Assembly (NCBI RefSeq): GCF_000764305.2
Contig: NW_025942349.1
Coordinates: forward strand, 36,533 to 100,532
Source: Hyalella azteca
Taxonomy: Eukaryota; Arthropoda; Malacostraca; Amphipoda; Hyalellidae
Direction of reading: 5' to 3'
DNA length: 64,000 nucleotides
Each line of letters opens with the position of its first letter. Within the stretch, counting starts at the first letter, position 1. The notes under the pieces are model-generated. The model was given only the letters and a program-made list of their open reading frames with translations, had not been told where the DNA came from and made no database searches. Below are positions 55,191-64,000 of the stretch, piece by piece. The position numbers and the translations under genes were made by a program.

Positions 55191-56928
55191 TTAACACATT
55201 AATGCCGAGCAGTTCCATTTGGAACCAGCGGAAAAAAATGGATTCATAATAAAATTGTATGGTCAAATCAATATACTAGTGTACCCTATGCGTAGGTTTG
55301 ATACACATCTTGTACGTGTTCTGGCAACGTTTGGTTCTGCTGCGCCGATTACTCCCTGCTCAGTTAACATTAATAGATTGTAAGTACCGGGTGTCAGACA
55401 GGAGAGCTTGACATCATTGCAGAGAAACGTAAGTAGTTCGTTCTAAAAATATATTATTTATAAGTTAGATGCAGAATTTTATCGACAAAGAGAGTACTTT
55501 TAATGCTGTATATGGTATTACATGATTTAATGTTTCTAAAGTCATTTAGATCATGAAATATTATGCCTGGTTCCAAATGGAACCGCTCGGCAGTGGTGTA
55601 AGCATTCCGGTAATATCATTTTCCCAGTAGATTACTTTGTGATATAGTTATGCATTGTATTTCAAAAACTTGTTTGTATTTAGAAATTATTTATTTAGAT
55701 CTTAGATCTACAGTTTTTCTGTTATTTATTAGTGAACTATTATCTTTAGAGCTGTTAGGAGTATATATCCCGAAAGTTGATATATTTGGAATTAGGTAGT
55801 ACGTACGTAGAACACTATACGATTTTTCATCCGAGTCACTTTTTTCTAGTTGTATTTTTGGCAGATCATCACATGAAATAATTAAGATTTTGAGAGAAGA
55901 ATAACACGAAGATCAAATATTTGTGACTGAACCTTTCACAGAAGCAGCAACAAACGAAACATACTGATATTCAGATAACTCAGATGACGCAGCCACTAGC
56001 AATTATGCTCGCGTATCGAGAATAGTCATTGTAGCAACAGTAATCGCCAAATGTGAAAACAATGACTATCAACAGAGAAGAAAGTCAACTGTGGTCGACA
56101 TGGCCACATTATACTACGACACATACGTGGCCAGCCCGTGAGATTTAGTTATAAACTTTGGGCAGCAGATAAATCAGATGATATTTTTCTGCTATTGAAG
56201 CCAATCGGCGGATCTAATAGAAAAAGAAACTTATTCATGAGCTGGAACATTGATTGGTCCCATAAGCACGATACAATTGGTCCCAAGCCAACATATTATA
56301 TGTAATATCTATTCTGGTTTCATTTGGCTTCTCAAAACACTTTTGAAAAAAAAGAATGGCTATTGCAATAAATTTTCAAAAATATCGGTTAGGAAATGCA
56401 ATAATGCAGGAGACCCTAAGTAAAACAATCAGGGTCTATAGTGCACCCTTCTACTTCGATCCTTGATGAAGTGCAATACAACAATCAACAACATCGGCCA
56501 GCAAAGAGACATCAGAAGCACTGCGAATGCAGTGCTTCGTAAACAATGTTGACAACGCACCCACAAACATTCGTAAAATGGGCAACCTTCCTATTCATTT
56601 TGAATGAATGGAAGCATTCTATGCTAAAAATTGAATTGTATTCTGCCATGATTGGTTTATCATCAGTATTGTCCATTATGATTACGTATACTATTACGTA
56701 TTATCCATTATGAACAACCTTGATTGAATTACTATCGGAAAAAGTGTTGTTTGAAGAAACGTTATGTTAATGCCGAGCGGTTCCATATGGAACCAAGCTA
56801 TAATTTTTCACATACAACGAAAAATAAATATATGAACATACTTTTTGCTTATTACCATCACAAATGATAATATTCTCACAAGGAACCAAAAAAAATTCGG
56901 AAAATAATTCTCGTCATTAATGGGTTAA
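55191..56928 (+). mobile_element. piggyBac-type element, decayed
   Basis: Ends TTAACACATTAATGCCGAGC and ACGAGAATTAT-side mirror ...TCGTCATTAATGGGTTAA, with TTAA at both edges. The subterminal motif GCGGTTCCATATGGAACC (56776) is repeated near the left end (GCAGTTCCATTTGGAACC) and at 55565. A plus-strand remnant at about 56120-56200, HIRGQPVRFSYKLWAADKS, corresponds to the conserved (G/S)KPIRFGYK.W segment of piggyBac transposases. The rest of the transposase is broken by stops and deletions. Confidence 0.75.
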
Positions 56929-58389
56929 GTTAAGTTATAGCATTCACATCTAGCAGTTGCACCTATTTCCGATGATTTCCCCCAACCCCCCTGCAGTCAA
57001 AGTCTCAACCAAAATGTTTTATTCTAGTTAGAATAGATAGCCTACAACACGAGCTTTCAAATGGTACTAAAAACTTTGAAATTGGCTCATAAGAAACCTA
57101 CAAATGATAGTTTTTCCAAAAAAAGTGACAGAAGTTGGTCCAGGATGGAATTCTAATTTCGAAGGTTCATATGTTATTTCGATCCACCAAGACAACTTTT
57201 TCTACCAACATCGTTATTTGTGGCAAAAAATGAACTTTTTAAAGACTTATAATATGTACGCTACCTTGCTCAGTTTCTATAAAGTACCTACTCACTTGGA
57301 AGTTGTATGCCTGCACCTTTCACTCAACAATTAAAATTAGACTTATAAAAAGTATTAGTTAGTTGAAAAATTGTCTCTTAAGGCCCTGATTGAAAACCAA
57401 GAGGCTTTGAACAGGCTCGGCTCTTCCCTATGCGTTTCTTCACTAATTAGGATAGACTTTACTCCACTCGCAAATGAGATGGCAATATGGATTTTTCCAT
57501 ACTTACCCAGCTATTTATTTATAAGCGTCGACCAGTAACAAAAAATATGTAAACTTTGTATTAAAAGTTTTAATGAGAGGAAATTTCAAGAAACTTTGAA
57601 CATTATTGTTCATCAAGTCTGCAAATTTTACACTTTTATCGAGATATAAACGGGTTGTAATTTTTATTGTTAATTGAATGGTATATTCGGCATTCCTTGA
57701 TCAGCTTCCTTGTTATAGATATTTTCTACCAAAAAATATTTATGATCGAGTCTGCTGATACACGGAGGAAAAATCCCGCATACTAGCTGCTCAAATGGAG
57801 ACGTTGTGCAATGTTTGAGGGGAAAGAGACGTCATAAATTACTCAACTGTCAGTTCACAACGGGTGGCATGGTACAGGCGAAGTCAATGAGGGGCGAAGA
57901 ATAATACGTGGCCAGTGGTCGGCCTAGTCCAATTAATTATTGCCAACCGTTGGCCATTCCTCGGCCACCTGAAAGCGACCAGTTGCTGCAAAGAAGGGTC
58001 TGGCTAGGATATCATATTACAAAGAGTACAAGCTCGAGGGTAGCGACTGGCCGAGCTTAGGGCAGATCAAGGATTTTACACGATGGTCGCGAAAACCTCG
58101 CTCTCAGACTTCGCTGCATTTTGACTACAAGCCTTAAGTAGATCGCAATGAACTAAACTTCATTAAGTAATCATTAGGCAGAGTTTTCCATCATGCACAC
58201 TACACGCAATTCAGAGTTCAGACGAGCAGAACTACATAACATGTGAGCTAACGTGCTACTGAATTGAATACCTAGTTTCTTTCCCGCATCCCGCTCCCAG
58301 TGCATAATCGAGCGCGATGATCAATGCGGATTGTAACCAAGTCCAACTAATCACTCGTATACTTAGTGCATGAGAATGAATAATTATGT
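56929..58389. other. Non-coding interval within the 7.6-kb block
   Basis: 57104-57334 is open for 76 codons, without recognisable features. 57890-57985 contains several (C)GGCCA(G)T motifs resembling those before the minisatellite at 5187. No gene is supported. Confidence 0.35.
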
Positions 58390-58575
58390 TGTTTCTAATC
58401 AAACAAACGAAAACCTTTTGTTTCTGATCAAACAAACGAAAACTTCAGATCAAACGAACGAAAACTTCTGATCAAATGAACGAAAACTTCTGATCAAATG
58501 AACGAAAACTTCTGATCAAATGAACGAAAACTTCTGATCAAACGAACAAAAACTTCTGATCAAACGAATGAAAAC
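58390..58575. repeat. 22-bp minisatellite CTTCTGATCAAACGAACGAAAA
   Basis: About eight to nine units with A/C and C/T variants. TGATCA is in nearly every unit. Non-coding. Confidence 0.85.
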
Positions 58576-58599
58576 AAACTTTTGAAGATAATTCAGAAA

Positions 58600-59480
58600 T
58601 TGTAATGTTTATTGAATTCTAATATGGATAATTAATTTAGCATTTTCTGAAATAGTAGGAACATTTCCATTATCATTCTGAAATAGAAGAGTCATTTACA
58701 TTCTTATATATAAACAGGATTAATAAAATATCTATCAAATCCATCCAATGCCATTCAATTTGTGATGTATGAAGGACAGTTTTACTTTCATTCCTATGAT
58801 GCTCATTTTTACCAATTGAAGCTGTAGAATTAAATTAAATTAAAAAATTAATTAAAATATAATTTTACTAAATCAAATTTTATTATTTAATACACTAGAT
58901 GGTACATGCTGTAGAATTAAATTCTATTAGAAAAATGTTGAATTAAAAATCTGATTATATTTTTTAAGTTAAAAATTAATATTTATTAAATTAAATTGTA
59001 TTATTAATGCACTATATGGTACATGCATATTTATTGTATATAATGAAATTGTTTCCCATTTTAAACAACGAACATTTTCTACAAGACACAAAACGTTCGA
59101 AAATGCGTGATGGCAAACGAAATCAGTCAGAATTTGAAGTGAATTTATCAAGATAAATTCAACATAATAGTGCAAATAATGGAAAAAATTCAAATCTGGA
59201 ACATATAAATGGGTTTTTATAATTCAAAAAAACTTTCAATCATTTAAATCTCAGAATGGAATGTGAATCAAATCTATTTATTGTGAAATCAAACAAGACA
59301 CAACTAAAACAAAAGCGTGTATGACGGCGTCCTGTAATTACGTAAACATAGGAAGTATGATGTGAATGTACGCAGTGAAAAAGTAGAAGTTTATCTCATA
59401 ATTTTGTGTGAAATCGAAAACTTTGTTGGTCTTGTCCAATCGTGAGAATTTTTTACAAATGTGGATGTGTTATTTTTCTA
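58600..59480. repeat. Diverged inverted copy of segment F
   Basis: Reverse-complement matches to 25880-26560, for example AATGAGCATCATAGGAA and ATTGAATGGCATTGGATGG in complement, and the A/T palindromic tract. More diverged than U1 is from U2, so an older copy. Confidence 0.6.
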
Positions 59481-60214
59481 TTTTAGAATGTATTCATTGC
59501 AAAAATTTGTCTACTACCCTACAGATAGACGACTAGTTAACTTGATTGAGGCATTGCCAACACAGGATTGGATGTTGAACCACGCGCAATTTCGGAAGTG
59601 CGGCAGTTTCTAATGAGCTTAGTTTATCAATTTTCATTGCAGTGGAAGGTGGTGTAATGCAGTGGTAGCCTGGTTACTGGTAGGGTTGGTTTTTCGATAC
59701 GTTTTCTTATATTGACATGAGAATATATTACCTATACAGAATTCCACACTGTATAATGGTCCATTTTTGGGGTGAAATTGAAAAAAAGAAAAAATTCACA
59801 TCTTTTTCATTTTTCAACCTACTCCACTCATAGTCTCATACTCATATGATATTTTCTATATTTTTTCTCTTTTCAGTGGTGTAATTTTCATTATGATCAA
59901 AGGAAATTTTTTTGTGCATGTACCTACATTAGAGCAGTCAGACTGCATCATCACATGTGCAGTTGACACTTGCTGTACAATCGGACTATTTTTAGGGTAA
60001 AATTAGTTATTTGGGGTAACACATGCATGCAACTTTGTAAATAAGTTCGTGGCTTGTAAATAGTTTTTCATTACTCTGCATAAATGGCTTTTCATTAAAA
60101 ATTACTCAGCGACGCATCTTGAAAAATGAAAATGGTCGGCGACGCTTTGGGCTTAAAAACCCATATATTGGCATTTGGCGATGCTGCTTCCACGTTCCAC
60201 CTTCTGCACCCCGG
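59481..60214. other. Right part of the 7.6-kb block
   Basis: 59715-59751 matches the right terminus of the hAT-like element at 28210-28256 (AATATATTACC ... GAATTCCACACTG). No gene. Confidence 0.4.
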
Positions 60215-60223
60215 CTTTTTTAC

Positions 60224-62570
60224 TTCCATAGGTTGCAAAATGACAACATTGACCATTGACTGACAAAATGACAGTGCCTTACTATTACTTCACTAATAGT
60301 TCACTTGCCGGCAGGTATTGTCAAAATTAGGTTAATTTATGCAATTAAGGTAATAAAACTTAAACAATGAGGAATTGTGTAATTTTTATTGCCATGCGGA
60401 TTGCAGTAGCACTGTAGCAGTTAATGCAAAAATGCATCTCACATTATACTTAGACATTTCATTATTATTATTGAAGTTGCTTATGTTATAGGTGATTCAT
60501 GTACCTACTGTCTACTGACATTATTATTATGTGACATAGAGTACGTCAGTACGACGGTCACTACGACGGTGTACGACCTAATTGATTCATATTGAAATCG
60601 ACAATGTGGTTTCTTCCAAACTCCGAAGAACGACCATGCGACTGATGCGAGGTCTATTTAAACAATAGAATAAGGGTTTTTCGCGGTTTTAAAGCCAAAC
60701 CCATGGTTTGAAAACAAAACAACTTTCGAGGATCTACCATAACTCGGTAATAGGCAGAAACACATCACTGACAGTCTAGCAGGTACCCCATGTGAATACA
60801 CCATACGATTTTTCTAACTTATTGCCCCCACTGTTCAAGTTTTATCACATTAATTGCATATCTTGAAAATTTATCAAATTTTGACAATTTCTGCCGCAAC
60901 GCATTGATAACACCTGCTTATATTCAAAATTTCAAGCAGATCTGTTTGGTATTGAAGTTGTTTGGTTGTCTATTAAAATTGCGTTGCTTTAACCGAAAAC
61001 TACGTAACTGATATAAAAAATCTGTAATTCTCCCTCTCGCAGGGCATTAATAATATATACTTTTGTACGAAATTTCAAGCAGACCTGTTCAATATTGAGG
61101 GACTTACGAGTTGTTCGGTTACCTAATAATTGCGCTTATTCGTTTTAATTGAAGACCAATTAATGTAAATTTGTTATTTCACCTATTGCAGGGCATTGAT
61201 AATATATACTTATATTCCAAATTTCAAGCAGACCCGCTCAGTATTGAGGGATTTATGAGTTGTTCGGTCGAACGAAAAGCTAAGTTTTGAGTTTGAGTCC
61301 GCAGGCGGGTCCGTTGAATTGTCGATTCGGGACATGCTATCAGTTATAGTGACAAAGGAGAGTATTTTTTGTTACCCTTATTCAAGTTCATTTGGAGTAC
61401 TATAAGTATACCAGTAAGTATCTTGGATCCCAGCATCATCGTACGGATGATGCTGGGATCGTACGGAAACGGATTGAAAATGTTGAGTAGACGAGGTAAT
61501 TAATAATAAACTGATTCTAAAAAGTCTCTAGTTTGCCACTATGCAGTATCAGTTACTGCTTCCAGCATACTTAAATAATGAATGTCGACAATGTCACAAA
61601 CGGAAATATTCACGTCTTCATGAACAGACTAGACTATTAGAATAAACGTATCTTGTATTTGTATCATATACTGAGAGCTGTCGGTTTCTACTGTAACTTT
61701 TTATGTTACTTGCCCTAGTTCCCTGTAAGAAGAGCCACCCGCTTCTCCCATGGACCATGGTTGAACAAAACACCTTTTGTTATCATACATCCTAAACTCC
61801 CTATTTTTTTCTGAATCAGCATGTGAAGCGGTTGTCTGTTGTGTTGGAACAGTGTTGTTTGTCTGTTCATATTCAAGTTGAGTACACTATGTCTAATAAA
61901 ATGGTATGGCAGATATTGCTTTTAGAAATGGCAAGAAATATGTTATTTTAACCACGACTAGGATTGCATAAACTGAGCATTGAATGTAAAACGAACCTTG
62001 GTTGTGAAAAAAAGGAATCAATTAATCATGATGATTACAAATCGTAGGATAGAACAAGTTTTATAAATGTCGAAGAACAGCAAATGAATCTCACAACAAT
62101 TGTGGAACGGAGAAAGAAATGTTGCGAATTGTTATTAGTTCGAATTTGTATCCAATAGCTGCCGTTGCTTAATTCCAGAAAATATAAAGGGATATTCATG
62201 AAGTGAATTTTTCTTATACGACATTTTTTAAGCAATAATAACTAAAGTTGGAACATTCCTTCAGTCTTGAAATGTTGTCTATTCAGCAATCTAGGCATGG
62301 TCTAACGCCTATTCCTTGTGAAAAATGGAATATGTAAGATTACAGTTCACCTAGTCTCTTCGTCGTATAGTCAAAAATTACCAAGAGACACAACGGCATC
62401 CTGCGGCTACCTCAAAAGCAATTTTTCATCAAGGTTTTCTTCTAATAAGAAGTATGCTTGAATCCTTTTGAAACTAAGATTCAGGAATATAGATAACGGC
62501 CACTACCGCCAACGGCACCAACTGCATCCCCGTCGCTACAGTACTTATGTCGCCGGTCTTCACAAGAAAC
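60224..62570. other. Duplicated non-coding interval, right part of U2
   Basis: Aligns with U1 29251-30629 and 31531-32390. A local inverted duplication GATCCCAGCATCATCGTACG occurs at 61426-61460 (U2 only). The foldback element of U1 is absent (single ACTTGCC at 61708-61714). No gene. Confidence 0.45.
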
Positions 62571-63377
62571 GATCTATTCCGTAAACAAAATTGATACGCA
62601 TCTTTCTAGCGCGATCGAAAAAGCTTCTTTAATTTTACGTGGTAATTTAAACCTTTCTATTTTATTCTACTAATCGTTATTCTGACCAGTATTTTACGGA
62701 TTTTATTGGCGATCGGCGAGGCATATGCAGTAGCTGCTGAATGGCGACTTATGTATCAGTGACGGTAGCTATAGCTGACCGCTGGTCATTCATCGGTCTC
62801 CTGAGAACCGCCCGTAGTTTGAAAATTCTTGCAGCGACAAATATCTTTTTACATAGACTGCACGGTCAAGATAAGAAACTTGCTGATACGTGGACTGAGC
62901 ACGGCTTCCACACCGTAGTGCTGATGGCTTGATTGATCTGACCGAGTTACGCGCGAGGTTACCCAACAATTATGTAATAATATGCTGGCATTTTTTAACC
63001 GCAGAGAACCGTGCGATATCTTGTGGATTGTATGATTGAACAACTCCATTGTGTTGGTTGATAATTAAATAATCAACCCTTTTGACGTCAGACGAGGTCC
63101 TATGAAAGAGAGTGCATCATTTTCTATGTTTTTAAATCAGTTATCAATCCAAAACTCTCTCAATAATTGATATACTAGAATCAAAATATAGAAATATTTT
63201 TAAAACTCTAATTTATAAGGGATTTGTGTTTTTTACATGAAAAATTACTTAACTATGTAAATTTTTATCGAATTTCCCTCAGTCATGACGAATAGCGTCT
63301 TTCATAGAAATTTCTTAAATTAAAGAGAACGGGAAGTGAAATGATTCAGAGATAATATAACATAACATAATGATGTC
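62571..63377. other. U2-specific end segment
   Basis: No counterpart in U1, where a truncated foldback copy stands instead (32391-32490). 62741-62932 is open for 63 codons without known features. No gene is supported. Confidence 0.4.
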
Positions 63378-63904
63378 GGCGCTGAAGTGTATATAGGCCT
63401 GATGTGGCCTGTCGCCGATTCTTTTCCTTTTCGTGCCTTGTTCATAGATCTAAACTCGTGTCATTTGACCGGATCTTTTCATGAATGACGATAGTTTGAA
63501 GTAGCTACTAGACTTCCATCGGGTTCGATAAGGAGCTAGGCATTTCAAATCTGAACATATATTTTTCCATAGAAAGTCTAGTCTGTTCTTGAACGCGTTC
63601 ATACTTGGAGCGCCAACGATGTCATCGGGGAGGCTGTTCCACATGTCGGTGATTCGAAACGAGAAATTTTGTAGCGTGGAGAAGTTGCAGCGCAGTTTTT
63701 TTTAGCTTAAAGCCGTGGCCCCTGGTGTGGTTCTTGTTTCAAATTCTAGTTGGACCTTGTTTCAAATTCTTCAGGGACCTTGTATAGACCATGAGTATAC
63801 TTGTATACTTCAATGAGGTCCCCATGAGGACGAACTATTTCTTTTTGTAAATTTCGGACAGAAGAAGTATAGAAATTCTTCGAAGTAAAACTTTGCACTG
63901 TTCT
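63378..63904 (-). mobile_element. CR1-like LINE, 3' end fragment
   Basis: Minus strand: HGDLIEVYKYTHGLYKVPEE, then (after damage) KLKKTALQLLHAT-type sequence and MWNSLPDDIVGAPSMNAFKN, followed by a 3' UTR shared with 4198-4552. It includes slightly more of ORF2 than that copy. 5'-truncated and frame-shifted. Confidence 0.75.
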
Positions 63905-64000
63905 GCCACTCCAACCGCGACACGATTTGCCGACCGTAGAATTTTCACTTTAGAAAAGCCACGCTAACGATGAGCCTGAGACGCAAGGACCGCCAATTGA
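63905..64000. repeat. Junction segment, start of a further unit copy
   Basis: Matches 32491-32586 base for base apart from the first few positions (CCAACCGCGACACGATTTGC onward), up to the end of the window. Confidence 0.8.

Larger units (their letters stand above)
52649..60223. mobile_element. 7.6-kb block inserted in U2, with 9-bp flanking repeat
   Basis: CTTTTTTAC stands on the left (52640-52648) and at the right edge (60215-60223). U1 has it once (29242-29250). The inner ends are CACTGTGCAGAGAGTGGA and the mirror of CCGGGGTGCAGAAGGTGGA, weakly inverted. The block contains a minisatellite with an LTR in it, a piggyBac remnant, a 22-bp minisatellite and an inverted copy of segment F. Near the left edge the plus strand reads VDEYCKIFGDASVPKFMTS, then EDLANTFRFKF, which looks like a decayed exon. 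It could be an insertion or, alternatively, a deletion from U1 through microhomology. Confidence 0.5.
32655..64000. repeat. Large duplicated unit, second copy (U2) and the start of a third
   Basis: Starts GGCTCGCAATTAGTGCATAC as at 5304 and follows U1 to 62568. It then has its own roughly 1.3 kb before the shared junction marker at 63911. It lacks U1 6823-9168 (with exon d) and 18200-20230, and has seven insertions that U1 lacks (see individual entries). The closing 90 bases belong to the junction that would precede a further copy. Confidence 0.75.

Noticed and set aside
62741..62932. 63-codon ORF in the U2-specific end segment
   Set aside because: Open on both strands, no counterpart in U1, no recognisable motif.

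Overview
This is eukaryotic, AT-rich, gene-poor and extremely transposon-rich DNA. Spliced exons with GT/AG borders, TTAGG-type repeats (31061-31095), CR1-like and jockey-like LINE fragments, Tc1/mariner, hAT and piggyBac-like elements and SUMO-motif/zinc-finger-like exons together suggest an arthropod, most plausibly a large-genome crustacean. That placement is an inference. The window is also visibly a draft assembly. The 19-base transposase mosaic-end sequence used in Nextera libraries is embedded at 5266-5303, 7485-7522, 40440-40458 and 40966-41003. Three of these are the back-to-back head-to-head pair found at mate-pair circle junctions. Sequence on either side of these points need not be adjacent in the genome.

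Layout. 1-3300: the 3' part of a plus-strand gene whose large last exon (839-2823) encodes a C2H2 finger followed by a region resembling a degenerate tyrosine recombinase (Crypton-like). 3300-5265: non-coding DNA, a CR1-like LINE 3' end on the minus strand and a short minisatellite, ending at the first adapter. 5304-32654 and 32655-about 64000: two successive copies (U1, U2) of one long unit. A unique junction marker recurs 31,414 bases apart (32497 and 63911), so a third copy seems to begin at the right edge. Each copy carries the same minus-strand exons (a, b, c at 11.6, 11.3 and 10.1 kb in U1; 36.9, 36.6 and 35.6 kb in U2) of an unrecognised protein with three SUMO-type motifs. Frames and splice sites are intact in both copies. 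A fourth exon with a possible zinc-finger start (7523-7758) is seen only in U1 and is cut by an adapter.

The rest of each unit is mobile DNA. Comparing U1 with U2 gives direct empty sites for many elements. U1 only: Tc1 17106-17901, E3 21080-22784, hAT foldback 23529-25498, hAT-like 26673-28256, foldback 28578-28945, foldback 30630-31523. U2 only: a jockey-like LINE 40262-41936, 316 bp 42454-42769, an LTR-like 43379-45700, MITEs 50107-50484 and 50609-50904, foldback 50990-51967, and a 7.6-kb block 52649-60223. Shared, hence older: the TTAA-flanked elements 12938-13429/38191-39071 and 20676-23222/48167-48987, and an abundant TA-flanked family here called E.

The most unusual pattern is in family E and its relatives (15.4-25.8 kb, 45.7-49.5 kb, 50.99-51.97 kb, 21.46-21.67 kb). 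Each subfamily has its own version of a GGGGTRA... motif in the terminal repeats, and that same version recurs inside the element. This looks like co-evolving repeated protein-binding sites. There are no operons, CRISPR arrays, rRNA genes or convincing tRNA genes.
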